Assembly: GCA_019323495.1 (NCBI GenBank)
Contig: JAHWHE010000011.1
Span: 1 to 18,860 of the forward strand
Source: Candidatus Woesearchaeota archaeon
GTDB taxonomy: Archaea > Nanobdellota > Nanobdellia > Woesearchaeales > WJKV01
DNA: 18,860 bases
Direction of reading: 5' to 3'
The notes beneath the pieces were generated by a model, which saw nothing but the letters and a program-made list of their open reading frames with translations, did not search any database and was not told the origin of the DNA. Each line of letters opens with the position of its first letter. Position 1 is the first letter of the stretch. Of the stretch, positions 5,835 to 13,138 are shown in pieces. The position numbers and the translations under genes were made by a program.

Positions 5835-6281
5835 ATGGGATTCGTCAAAGACTATGTCGGAAAAAAGGTAGACATGATCGGAGCTGCAGCGAGCTCGATA
5901 AGCAGCGGGCTTGCTTTAGGGCAGTTTCCGCAATATATTGCGCAGTATGTGCAAAGATTAGGCGGGCACATTGATGAAGCAAGATACGCTAGCCAGGAGT
6001 TTAATGTGCCTGAACTCGCAGAAAGGGCAAGCAGGTTGCAACATGGTTTGGAAGCGATCACAACCTCTTCTTCATTTGGAAAATTGTTTGCATTCATCCA
6101 GCACGTAGATATAGGAATCGCAAAAAAAGTTCTTTCTGCTTATACGCCCGGGATGGCAATGGATACAGAAGGCCTGATGTACTGCGGTGCAGGCGCTTTG
6201 ACAGGCCTTGGCTTGTATGAGGTGGGCAAGTTCGGCGTTGCTGTTGCCAAGAACAGGATAAAAAAGAAGAAGGATCAATGA
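5835..6281 (+). CDS. DUF2937-like membrane-associated protein
   Basis: A 148-residue protein with a small-residue-rich hydrophobic stretch near the N-terminus (15-30), the block QYIAQYVQRLGGHIDEA (33-49), a helical middle, and a second hydrophobic Gly/Ala-rich stretch (116-135) before a Lys-rich tail. The QYxQRLxGHxxEA block between two hydrophobic ends is what I remember of DUF2937, a family of unknown function known mainly from Proteobacteria. The match is from memory of the pattern and is tentative. A weak TATA-like element (CATTAAAC, 5800-5807) precedes it. Its stop overlaps the convergent MFS gene by 7 nt. Confidence 0.65.
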   Translation: MGFVKDYVGKKVDMIGAAASSISSGLALGQFPQYIAQYVQRLGGHIDEARYASQEFNVPELAERASRLQHGLEAITTSSSFGKLFAFIQHVDIGIAKKVLSAYTPGMAMDTEGLMYCGAGALTGLGLYEVGKFGVAVAKNRIKKKKDQ

Positions 6282-6895
6282 TGTCTTTTGTGAATCAATT
6301 TTCTTTTTGTATGATATGAATGGCCGTTGTGTTTCATTGCAACTCTTTTCTTTTCCAGGCCGAACAATACTGCACAGCCTATCAAAGACATTACGCCGAC
6401 AAAAGTAAATGTGTATGTGAATCCTATGAATTCTGCAATTGCTGCGCCTATCGCTGCTGTTGCTGCTGAACCTAGTCCTGTCAATGTAGAATAAAGGCTC
6501 CATTCAAAGCTCTCATGCTTCCTATCAAGATGTGTGGTCCAGAGACCAAGCCACGTAGGATATGCAAGCCCGCTGCCCAATCCGTACAATATCTGCGCCA
6601 GAAAAATGTAATTGATGTGCTTTGCAAAAATATAAATGAAAGGAACAATAGCTATCAATAACGAGCCTATGATGAGCCATTTTACCTTATTTTTATGGCT
6701 GTCGACATATCTTGAGAAAGGAAGCTGGACAACGCATTTTGTCACCAAGAACAAAGTGCTTGCAATGCCTGCTCCCAGGATAGTGCCGCCTATGAGATTT
6801 TCCTTGATAAAGATTGCAAGGATCGGATCTATCAATCCAAAACCAGTCATAAAAAATACATCAGAAAACATCAAGAGTTTTATCATGCGATTCAT
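6275..6895 (-). CDS. Half-size MFS transporter protein (six helices)
   Basis: A 206-residue membrane protein equal to the N-terminal half of a Major Facilitator Superfamily transporter. Six hydrophobic segments lie near residues 8-30, 40-58, 72-91, 95-120, 133-155 and 158-180. The loop between helices 2 and 3, FSRYVDSHKNKVK (60-72), matches MFS motif A (GxxxDxxGRK) in position and charge. The usual second six helices are missing; instead there is a cytosolic His/Lys/Arg-rich tail (182-206, five His). No second half is encoded downstream, as the next gene is convergent. It may homodimerise or be a natural truncation. Start at 6895 is supported by a TATA box ~28 nt upstream. Confidence 0.82.
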   Translation of the reverse strand: MNRMIKLLMFSDVFFMTGFGLIDPILAIFIKENLIGGTILGAGIASTLFLVTKCVVQLPFSRYVDSHKNKVKWLIIGSLLIAIVPFIYIFAKHINYIFLAQILYGLGSGLAYPTWLGLWTTHLDRKHESFEWSLYSTLTGLGSAATAAIGAAIAEFIGFTYTFTFVGVMSLIGCAVLFGLEKKRVAMKHNGHSYHTKRKLIHKRHH

Positions 6896-6919
6896 GGCTT
6901 TTTTGTATGATAGAAGGGG

Positions 6920-6927
6920 TATATAAA
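6920..6927 (-). promoter_or_regulatory. TATA box of the MFS gene
   Basis: TTTATATA on the minus strand, centre 28.5 nt from the ATG at 6895, leaving a leader of about 2 nt or none. Confidence 0.55.
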
Positions 6928-6938
6928 TTATTCTGTGG

Positions 6939-6964
6939 GAAAAATAAAAAAAATAAAAAATAAA
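6939..6964 (-). terminator. T-rich terminator of the zinc-ribbon gene
   Basis: On the minus strand, 12 nt after the zinc-ribbon stop, there is a 25-nt run almost wholly of T broken by single A residues. It is a typical archaeal terminator and lies just before the MFS promoter on the same strand. Confidence 0.55.
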
Positions 6965-6976
6965 TGCTTACTAGAA

Positions 6977-7180
6977 TTAAAAGCCTTTTAATTTTTTGTA
7001 GCACTCTTTGCAATATACTGGTTTGCCTTCTGTAGGTTTGAACGGAACTTCGCATTCTTGCCCACATTCAGAACAGACTGCTTTGTGCATTTCTCTTGGT
7101 TCTCTTGGCCTGAATTCTCTTCTCGGACCGCCTCTTGGGCCGCCTCGACCTCGTGAACCGCCTCGATTACGGTTATCCAT
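6977..7180 (-). CDS. RG-rich protein with C-terminal zinc ribbon
   Basis: A 67-residue protein. Residues 6-28 are rich in Arg-Gly repeats (RGG-like), typical of RNA-binding tails. Residues 31-62 hold two CxxC pairs (C36/C39 and C57/C60) around EVPFKPTEGKPVYC, plus C43; this C-x2-C...VPFxP...PVYCxECY arrangement is a small zinc-binding module found free-standing or attached to other domains in DPANN and candidate-phylum bacteria. RNA or ribosome association is inferred from the RG tail. GGAGG (7185-7189) lies 4 nt before ATG, and a TATA box (7235-7242) would give a ~30-nt leader. Confidence 0.82.
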   Translation of the reverse strand: MDNRNRGGSRGRGGPRGGPRREFRPREPREMHKAVCSECGQECEVPFKPTEGKPVYCKECYKKLKGF

Positions 7181-7234
7181 TTTGCCTCCGTGTCTTAAAC
7201 ACGTTTAACTTTTAGGTTCGATTATCGCTGGAAG

Positions 7235-7242
7235 TTTATAAA
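7235..7242 (-). promoter_or_regulatory. TATA box of the zinc-ribbon gene
   Basis: TTTATAAA on the minus strand; initiation near 7212 gives a leader containing the GGAGG site at 7185-7189. Confidence 0.5.
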
Positions 7243-7266
7243 GCTTCTGATTTATACTACAAGTAA

Positions 7267-7276
7267 TTTTATAAAA
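7267..7276 (+). promoter_or_regulatory. TATA box, leaderless gene at 7298
   Basis: TTTTATAAAA, centre 26.5 nt from the ATG at 7298, with no ribosome-binding sequence between. Confidence 0.6.
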
Positions 7277-7297
7277 TCATGCAGGATTCTGTTATTA

Positions 7298-7705
7298 ATG
7301 ATAGATAGTATATTTGTCAATCTGACAACCGAACCTTTTATGGATTTTGCAATGAGAGGAAAAGGCTATGAAATAAGGGGTTATGGCAGGGGATTTACAG
7401 AACATTATGTTTATACAGGAAGACGTGTTGAACTAAGATGGGCGTGGAGCCGCGGTTCTTTGTGGGGAACAATCGGAGAGGTTGTGGTTGGAACACTTGA
7501 CGAAATATTGGATAAGATTGATTATAAACAAATAGAGCCAAGAGCTGTATCAAGGGAAGAGGCTGTTTCTGAAATCAATAAAACATTGAAAAATAAACCA
7601 GAAAAGTATATTGCGTTCCAAGTAATTCTTGATTCTACTGAAATACAGCCTGTTGTCAAGCGCGCGAAACAAAAAGATGATATGCAGCTGAAGTTTGAGT
7701 TTTGA
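7298..7705 (+). CDS. Uncharacterised 135-residue protein
   Basis: No family recognised. The N-terminal ~65 residues are beta-rich with many Gly, Arg and aromatic residues (RGKGYEIRGYGRGF at 20-33, VELRWAWSRGSLWG at 44-57). A helical part follows (65-105), then a final strand and a charged tail. It is soluble, with no cysteine. The start is supported by the TATA box at 7267-7276 as a leaderless message. Confidence 0.7.
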   Translation: MIDSIFVNLTTEPFMDFAMRGKGYEIRGYGRGFTEHYVYTGRRVELRWAWSRGSLWGTIGEVVVGTLDEILDKIDYKQIEPRAVSREEAVSEINKTLKNKPEKYIAFQVILDSTEIQPVVKRAKQKDDMQLKFEF

Positions 7706-7724
7706 GGCATCCGATTCTACCTTA

Positions 7725-8264
7725 TTAATCGCATTCCCTATTATAGAAACAAGCACTGTTGCAGTAAAGAAGACCTGACTCTGTATCCAGGAGGGCCTCA
7801 TCAAGATCGTTTTTTCCGCAGAAGTCACACTCGCCGTCCGGCCTCTTTGCAATCTCCAGACCTAATTTTCTTAGCTCATCTAGGTCTGGTTCGTCTGCAA
7901 GCAACCCGTCGCCATGTCTGAAATGGATTGAAAAGAGGATGTTCTGCAGGCCCTTTTCTGTTCGAAGCTTTTGAAGCTCGCTTTCTGGAAAGAAGTCTTC
8001 AAGAATAACATAAGGACCGCCGTTTTCAGGTATCGCGCAAAGTTTATGTAAACTTTGTGCCTTGTCTCCCACGTAAATTGCGCAAACTGCTTTAAAGCCA
8101 GGAAACAATTTCCTGAACAAGCCGCCAGGGATAGGAATTCTGCTTCCTTCTTTCGGAGCGCTATATAAGTTTTCATTTGTAGCATAGTGCCAGTCAAGGC
8201 CCCTTCCTCTCCTAGGATAATCTTTAGATGGTGCAAATTCCAGTTTTTTGAATTTTTCTATCAT
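7725..8264 (-). CDS. Uncharacterised protein with C-terminal Cys cluster
   Basis: A 179-residue soluble protein. The N-terminal 120 residues are mixed and Gly/Pro-rich. The C-terminal 35 residues contain CDFCGKN (146-152) and YCNSACFYNREC (167-178), that is C-x2-C...C-x3-C plus a last Cys, most likely a zinc finger of the treble-clef or CxxC/CxxxC type. No named family is recognised for the rest. The start is supported by a TATA box ~24.5 nt upstream. It is convergent with the orphan ending at 7705, 19 nt away. Confidence 0.75.
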   Translation of the reverse strand: MIEKFKKLEFAPSKDYPRRGRGLDWHYATNENLYSAPKEGSRIPIPGGLFRKLFPGFKAVCAIYVGDKAQSLHKLCAIPENGGPYVILEDFFPESELQKLRTEKGLQNILFSIHFRHGDGLLADEPDLDELRKLGLEIAKRPDGECDFCGKNDLDEALLDTESGLLYCNSACFYNRECD

Positions 8265-8284
8265 ATACTGCTGAAAAATTAGTG

Positions 8285-8292
8285 AATTTAAA
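8285..8292 (-). promoter_or_regulatory. TATA box of the Cys-cluster gene
   Basis: TTTAAATT on the minus strand, centre 24.5 nt from the ATG at 8264. Confidence 0.5.
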
Positions 8293-8341
8293 TGTCTTTT
8301 GAATTAAGTCCTTATAAGGACAAATATCCAATAGAGTAAAC

Positions 8342-8349
8342 TATTTAAG
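8342..8349 (+). promoter_or_regulatory. TATA box, leaderless DUF1284 gene
   Basis: TATTTAAG, centre about 26 nt from the ATG at 8372. Confidence 0.55.
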
Positions 8350-8371
8350 TAGTCTGATTTGATTTGTTACT

Positions 8372-8812
8372 ATGGAAAAAACAATAGAGATTCGGGCGCA
8401 TCATCTTCTATGCATACCAAGATTCTATAGGGGCGGTTATGACAAAAAGTTTGCAGAAAATATGAAGGAAGTCTGCATGTTGATCAGAAAGAATCCTAAT
8501 ACTAAGATTAGGATTTTAGTTGGAAAATTAGATATTCTGTGCAAGGAATGCCCACATAAAGAAGGTCACGAATGCATGCAGACAGAAGAAATAGGAAAAT
8601 GGGTTAAGATGCATGACAAAAGAGTTGCCAAACTTCTTGGTATAAAGTTTGATTCAGTTCACAATGCTAGAGATGTCTTTAACCTGTCAATGGAAAAGGT
8701 AAACAATGAAGCAATCAAGGATGTTTGTATAGGATGTATCTTTTTGGAGAATTGCATAAAAGTAGGAATCAATAATTCTTTCAGGAAGGACTTGAACAGA
8801 AACATTTATTAA
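8372..8812 (+). CDS. DUF1284 family cysteine-rich protein
   Basis: A 146-residue protein of the DUF1284 family, function unknown. The hallmark is the start IRAHHLLCIPRF (7-18), matching the R-x-HH-x2-C segment of the family, followed by GGYDKKFAENM (21-31) in place of the usual GYxxxFxxN. Two later Cys groups, CKECPHKEGHEC (57-68) and CIGCIFLENC (119-128), could bind zinc or an iron-sulfur cluster together with H10, H11 and C14; which metal is not visible from sequence. The TATA box position supports the ATG at 8372 as a leaderless start. Confidence 0.83.
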   Translation: MEKTIEIRAHHLLCIPRFYRGGYDKKFAENMKEVCMLIRKNPNTKIRILVGKLDILCKECPHKEGHECMQTEEIGKWVKMHDKRVAKLLGIKFDSVHNARDVFNLSMEKVNNEAIKDVCIGCIFLENCIKVGINNSFRKDLNRNIY

Positions 8813-8847
8813 ACAGATTGTCTTTTATGTGTTTAGAGGTGATGATT

Positions 8848-9114
8848 ATGGCTCACGGTAAAATATTACTGGTTAGGAAGACTGCAAAAGGCCAGGCAGG
8901 TGTTATCGAACCTTTGCGAGGCGCGAATGTTCCTTTTTCTATTGTCGGAGGAGACTTCACTTCAGGGGAAGCTGTTGAGTTCAAGCTGAAAGACGGCGAA
9001 GTCGTGCAGATAACAAGGATAAAAAAAGGAGAGTACAAAAAAGCCGGTGCAAAAGCAAGAGAAGGCAGCTGGGGACGATTCAGGCCGAGAAGAGACGCAA
9101 GGTCTTATTATTAA
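8848..9114 (+). CDS. Small basic OB-fold-like protein
   Basis: An 88-residue protein. Residues 3-55 look like a five-strand OB fold of the cold-shock type: KILLVRKTAKGQAGVI, then PFSIVGGDF, then GEAVEFKLKDGEVVQITRI. The tail (56-88) is rich in Lys, Arg, Gly and Tyr. Single-stranded RNA or DNA binding is a reasonable inference; the cold-shock RNP motifs themselves are not present, so the fold call is tentative. In-frame starts at 8818 and 8842 are rejected because GAGGTG (8836-8841) sits 6 nt before the ATG at 8848. A TATA element (8805-8812) lies in the end of the DUF1284 gene. Its stop codon shares TTAA with the convergent aminopeptidase gene. Confidence 0.72.
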   Translation: MAHGKILLVRKTAKGQAGVIEPLRGANVPFSIVGGDFTSGEAVEFKLKDGEVVQITRIKKGEYKKAGAKAREGSWGRFRPRRDARSYY

Positions 9115-10175
9115 GGAATGAACTGTTTTCCGTCTATTTCTATTTTTGGTTTTTTGAATATGTGATCAAGATGTATCGGCGCTTTTATTTCTCCGCCAAA
9201 CCAGGTATTGTTTCCATTTGCGATGTGCGCTGTGCCTATTGCTTTCTCGTTCAATACTGTAGGCCCGAAGAAGTCTGCATTCGGATTTATTCCGATTCCC
9301 AGCTCGCAGATCTTTCGCGCGTTTTCGCCGTTTTCTTTTTTCCTGGCTTCATTTATCGTCGTGATCAGCTTCTTCCCCTGTGAGCTTCCGTATATCTTGA
9401 CTATCTCTCCGCTTTTTATTCTCAGAATGACTGGCTTTTTTGGAAAAGATGTACCATTCCTGTGCCTTAAACTGCCGTCAATCAAAACCCTGCCTTCTGC
9501 TGTTCCCAGGTCTGGTGCGAAATATACTTCACCTGCAGGAAGGTTTCCTCCTGTACCCGGTTTTGTATAATTGCCTGTGTTCAGGACAGGGATTGCTTTT
9601 TTCATGCCGAGACTGATGTCAGTACCTTTGTCTGTTGTTATGTGCATCTCTTTTCCGTTTGCAATCGCTCTTCCTATCCTTTCTGCTTTCAGCTGCATCT
9701 TGTGATAATCGACATCTATCGTGCTCATTAGTCTCATGAATTTGTTTGTCGGCAGTTCGCCTAAGCCCAGAGCAGAGATGAACCTATGCTTTCTTTGGCT
9801 GCAGAAATTCCTGAAACTGCCTTCTATCTTGTCCAATCTTCCAAGGGAATTATAAGCTGTAAGAAGGATTATGCTTTTTTCAGGTGCGTCAAGCAGGGCT
9901 TTTTGAACATGGAGCTCGGCAGGCTCTCTTGATCTTACTTTCTGCAGTTCAAGAGTCGCGTTCAATCCTAATTTTTTAGCTGCCAAGAAAAAACCGGCAG
10001 CCATCAATGCGCTGGCCCTTTTGTTCGGCTTTCCATAGTCAGATAAAACAAGTATGTGCTCATTAGTTGCTTTCAGACTGTTCTTTAGCACATTCTGAAA
10101 ATGCTCAGCAGAATCTTCAACAAGATAATAATGTCCTTTTCTCTGCAGAAAAGTTACTAGGTCTTTATACTCCAT
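9111..10175 (-). CDS. M29-type (AmpS/AmpT) metallo-aminopeptidase
   Basis: A ~354-residue protein of peptidase family M29, two-metal aminopeptidases that release N-terminal residues from peptides in the cytosol. Expected metal ligands are visible in order: Glu in NLPAGEVYFAP, Glu in CELGIGINP, His in AIGTAHIANGNN, and His-x-Asp in PIHLDHIF close to the C-terminus. The N-terminal ~170 residues form the alpha/beta domain of the family. Start choice: the ATG at 10181 adds two residues (356 total), but the ATG at 10175 lies 26.5 nt from the TATA-box centre, the spacing seen for the other leaderless genes. It is divergent from thrS and convergent with the OB-like gene. Confidence 0.85.
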   Translation of the reverse strand: MEYKDLVTFLQRKGHYYLVEDSAEHFQNVLKNSLKATNEHILVLSDYGKPNKRASALMAAGFFLAAKKLGLNATLELQKVRSREPAELHVQKALLDAPEKSIILLTAYNSLGRLDKIEGSFRNFCSQRKHRFISALGLGELPTNKFMRLMSTIDVDYHKMQLKAERIGRAIANGKEMHITTDKGTDISLGMKKAIPVLNTGNYTKPGTGGNLPAGEVYFAPDLGTAEGRVLIDGSLRHRNGTSFPKKPVILRIKSGEIVKIYGSSQGKKLITTINEARKKENGENARKICELGIGINPNADFFGPTVLNEKAIGTAHIANGNNTWFGGEIKAPIHLDHIFKKPKIEIDGKQFIP

Positions 10176-10197
10176 ATTCATTGAAGAATTTTAAAAA

Positions 10198-10205
10198 TTT
10201 ATAAA
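10198..10205 (-). promoter_or_regulatory. TATA box of the aminopeptidase gene
   Basis: TTTATAAA, symmetrical, centre 26.5 nt from the ATG at 10175 and 20.5 nt from the one at 10181. Confidence 0.55.
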
Positions 10206-10231
10206 CATTTTGATATGCAATTAAGCACAAC

Positions 10232-10239
10232 ATTTAAAA
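10232..10239 (+). promoter_or_regulatory. TATA box of thrS
   Basis: ATTTAAAA, centre 29.5 nt from the ATG at 10265, leaving a leader of about 0-4 nt. Confidence 0.5.
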
Positions 10240-10264
10240 ACCACTTCTTGTTCCAGTATGAACT

Positions 10265-11989
10265 ATGGCTAAGGAAGAAAAGAAAAAGGTTTCATTGGAA
10301 ATAATCAGGCATAGCTGTGCTCATATAATGGCAGCTGCTGTAAAAGAATTGTTCCCAGATGCAAAACCTACAATAGGACCTTCTATAGAAGACGGCTATT
10401 ATTATGATTTTGATTTCAGGCCTTTCACTCCTGAAGATCTGAAGAAGATAGAAGAAAAGATGAAGGAGATAATCAAAAAGAAATTAACATTTGAAAGAAA
10501 AGAGCTTACAAAAGAAGAAGCATTAAAGAAATTCAAGGGCAACAAATACAAGGTTGAATTGATCAAAGAGCTGCCAGAAGGAGAAAAGATTACTGTCTAT
10601 ACTTCCGGTGAGTTTGAAGACCTGTGCAGAGGCCCGCATGTTCCAGACACATCTCACATAGGCGCGTTTAAATTAACGAAAGTAGCAGGCGCTTATTGGA
10701 GAGGGGATCCTGAGAAAGGGCAGTTGCAAAGAATTTATGGTACTGCTTTTGCTACAAAAGAAGAGCTGAAAGAACATCTTAAGCGACTAGAAGAAGCAGA
10801 GAAAAGAGACCATAGAAAGATAGGACAAAAACTAGACTTGTACAGTTTTCATGAAGAAGCTCCTGGCATGCCTTTCTGGCATCCTAAAGGAATGGTCTTA
10901 TGGAATGAATTATTGAAGTATTGGAGAGAGATGCATAAGAATGCTGGATACGAAGAAGTGAAGACTCCTATCATATTAAGCAAGAAATTATGGATGTGCA
11001 GCGGGCACTGGAAGAATTTCAAAGAACACATGTACTGCTTGAACATTGATGAATTCGAACATGCAATAAAACCTATGAATTGTCCAGGAGGCATGCTCAT
11101 CTATAGGGAGAGACTTCATTCTTACAGGGAATTTCCAATAAGGAACGCAGAAGTAGGTCTGGTGCACAGGCACGAACTATCAGGTGTACTTGCCGGCTTA
11201 TTTAGGGTGCGAAGCTTCCATCAAGACGATGCTCATATTTTCATGACACCACAACAGATAAAGCAGGAAGTTGTCGGCGTGATCAATCTTACAGCTGAGA
11301 TTTATGGTAAGTTCGGGCTGGATTTCAATCTTGAACTCTCCACTCGTCCTGAAAAATCTATCGGAACAGATGAACAGTGGGAGATGGCGACAAAAGGATT
11401 AAGAGAGGCCCTTATTGCTTATGGAAAAGAATACAAGATAAATGAAGGAGACGGCGCATTCTATGGGCCAAAGATTGATTTCCATATCAAGGACGCTCTA
11501 GGAAGAACATGGCAGTGCGGAACTATTCAATTGGACATGGCATTGCCTGATTGTTTTGAGCTGACTTACGAAGGAGAAGACGGCAAGAAACACAGGCCGG
11601 TTATGATTCACAGAACTATTTATGGAAGTTTGGAACGATTTATCGGAGTATTAGTAGAACACTATGCAGGACGATTCCCTCTTTGGTTCTCGCCCATCCA
11701 AGTTGCATTGCTCCCGATAGCAGACAGGCACATTGAATTCTGCAATAAACTGAAAGAGCAGATGGAGAAAGAAGGATTGCGTGTTGTTGTCGACGAAAAA
11801 ACAGACACGATGAACAAGAAGGTCAGGAACGCGCAGCTGCTGCAGATAAATTACATTCTTGTAGTAGGAGACAAAGAGCTTGAGAACAAGACAGTCAATA
11901 TCAGGACAAGGGAAAACAAGATTCTTGGCGAGAAAAAACCAAGCGACCTGATAAAAGAATTAGTTAAAGAAATGAAGGAAAGGAAATAG
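10265..11989 (+). CDS. thrS: Threonyl-tRNA synthetase, bacterial type, lacking TGS domain
   Basis: A 574-residue class II synthetase that charges tRNA-Thr. The editing domain, which removes mischarged serine, comes first: H16-SCA-H20 and LC121RGPH125 carry its four key residues. The catalytic core has motif 2 (EVGLVHRHELSG, 296-307), the FHQDDAHIF segment (318-326) and motif 3 (IHRTIYGSLERFIG, 447-460). Zinc ligands by family analogy are C273, H324 and H448. The anticodon-binding domain occupies the last ~100 residues. Bacterial and eukaryotic enzymes have ~640 residues with an N-terminal TGS domain, which is missing here, and many archaea use a different editing domain, so this gene is of bacterial type, probably acquired by an ancestor. 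The stop is one base from the convergent regulator gene. Confidence 0.97.
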   Translation: MAKEEKKKVSLEIIRHSCAHIMAAAVKELFPDAKPTIGPSIEDGYYYDFDFRPFTPEDLKKIEEKMKEIIKKKLTFERKELTKEEALKKFKGNKYKVELIKELPEGEKITVYTSGEFEDLCRGPHVPDTSHIGAFKLTKVAGAYWRGDPEKGQLQRIYGTAFATKEELKEHLKRLEEAEKRDHRKIGQKLDLYSFHEEAPGMPFWHPKGMVLWNELLKYWREMHKNAGYEEVKTPIILSKKLWMCSGHWKNFKEHMYCLNIDEFEHAIKPMNCPGGMLIYRERLHSYREFPIRNAEVGLVHRHELSGVLAGLFRVRSFHQDDAHIFMTPQQIKQEVVGVINLTAEIYGKFGLDFNLELSTRPEKSIGTDEQWEMATKGLREALIAYGKEYKINEGDGAFYGPKIDFHIKDALGRTWQCGTIQLDMALPDCFELTYEGEDGKKHRPVMIHRTIYGSLERFIGVLVEHYAGRFPLWFSPIQVALLPIADRHIEFCNKLKEQMEKEGLRVVVDEKTDTMNKKVRNAQLLQINYILVVGDKELENKTVNIRTRENKILGEKKPSDLIKELVKEMKERK

Positions 11990-11990
11990 C

Positions 11991-13040
11991 TTAATCTAGT
12001 TTATTCAGATATTTATAATGAGAAAAGATTTGCACAAAATCATAGCTGTGCAGTTCTTTTTGAAATGCATCCCTAATTTCGCTTAATATTTTTTGGAAGT
12101 GCAAAGCATTTTCTGAATAAACACTTATCCTTACATCCCATTCTCCGATGTGTCTAACGAACCAGAGAGTATATGGATTTTGTTTGCAGAATTCAAACAA
12201 TTTTCTTTCTGTGTGCTCGTCAAAATAATTGAATTTAAGAAGGAGCCAATTCCATTGATAACCTAATAATTCGTAGGACACCATTCCTCTAAAATGTGTA
12301 ATTATATTCTTATTAATCATATCTTTAATTTTGTTCTTCACTGTATCGATTGAAACAGATGTCTTATCTGAAATCTCAGCAAGATTTGTTCTGCAATTTT
12401 TCATTAATAATTTTAATATCTCTTTGCTTTGTCTATCGATTTCAATCGTTTCAAATGATTTTTCCTGATTTTTAAAGTCTTTTTCAAAAGCAATCATATC
12501 AAAATTATTGCTATTAGATTCCTTTCCCTTGAAAATAAACCCGCACTCAGTAAATCTATCCCATACCTGTGGAAGAATCATGCTCTCTTTGAGATGATCT
12601 CCCAATATCTTTTTCACTTCATAGTGTGCCTGATCAAATTCTTTCAATGAATTTGTAGAAAATATCAGCCCTAGATCCCATCTGCCACCGCAAGTTCCTA
12701 CCCAGATTAGTTTGTTATGCGCCATTAATTTTTCTATTATCTCTTTTTCCTTTATTTTTGAAAGATTCTGAAGCTGGATTAATACAACATGTTTCTGTAT
12801 GCCAAGTCTTGCAGTGTTAATGAACGTTGTAAATCCTTCAAGAATCCCTTTTTTTGCCAGTTTGCTAATTCTATAGTTTATGACCTCCCTGCTCAGTCCG
12901 ACTCTTTTACCGATTGTAGAAAGAGACAATCTGCCGTTTTTGACTAATTGATTCAGTATCTTCTGGTCCTTTGTATCAAGAGTTTCCATTCTGCCGTAAG
13001 ATACTGGTGTCCTTTCTCCTATATAGTCATACACACCCAT
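11991..13040 (-). CDS. Tandem Lrp/AsnC-type regulator (two HTH-RAM units)
   Basis: A 349-residue protein holding two copies of the Lrp/AsnC architecture, which is normally ~150 residues. Unit 1: winged HTH at ~20-70 (DTKDQKILNQLVKNGRLSLS, then the recognition helix near SREVINYRISKL) and a RAM-like ligand/dimerisation domain at ~80-165. Unit 2: HTH at ~203-250 (DRQSKEILKLLMKNCRTNL, recognition helix near SIDTVKNKI) and a second RAM-like domain at ~260-345. Both HTH copies look intact. Effector and targets are unknown; such proteins often sense amino acids and regulate neighbours. The start at 13040 fits a TATA box 26.5 nt upstream; residue 18 (Met) is an alternative. It is divergent from the kinase gene. 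Confidence 0.87.
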   Translation of the reverse strand: MGVYDYIGERTPVSYGRMETLDTKDQKILNQLVKNGRLSLSTIGKRVGLSREVINYRISKLAKKGILEGFTTFINTARLGIQKHVVLIQLQNLSKIKEKEIIEKLMAHNKLIWVGTCGGRWDLGLIFSTNSLKEFDQAHYEVKKILGDHLKESMILPQVWDRFTECGFIFKGKESNSNNFDMIAFEKDFKNQEKSFETIEIDRQSKEILKLLMKNCRTNLAEISDKTSVSIDTVKNKIKDMINKNIITHFRGMVSYELLGYQWNWLLLKFNYFDEHTERKLFEFCKQNPYTLWFVRHIGEWDVRISVYSENALHFQKILSEIRDAFQKELHSYDFVQIFSHYKYLNKLD

Positions 13041-13062
13041 ATTTTTTACTATATCGCAGATA

Positions 13063-13070
13063 TTTATATA
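13063..13070 (-). promoter_or_regulatory. TATA box of the tandem Lrp gene
   Basis: TATATAAA on the minus strand, centre 26.5 nt from the ATG at 13040. Confidence 0.6.
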
Positions 13071-13092
13071 ACTTTCCCACGAATCGTAAAAA

Positions 13093-13102
13093 ATAGGCCT
13101 AT
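13093..13102. promoter_or_regulatory. Palindrome in the regulator-kinase intergenic region, possible operator
   Basis: ATAGGCCTAT is a perfect 10-bp palindrome, flanked by A-rich (13088-13093) and T-rich (13106-13112) sequence. It lies between the regulator and kinase promoters, where a dimeric regulator could act on both. Function is inferred from position only. Confidence 0.3.
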
Positions 13103-13138
13103 GAGATTTTTTATGCTAGTTTGTGCAATACTATGATT

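Noticed and set aside
8818..8847. N-terminal extension of the OB-like gene from ATG 8818 or 8842
   Set aside because: The GAGGTG site lies inside this stretch and is correctly spaced only for the ATG at 8848.
13121..13138. Longer kinase start at TTG 13121 or ATG 13133
   Set aside because: No ribosome-binding site; the kinase fold needs no extra residues and the weak TATA element fits 13139 better. The choice remains uncertain.
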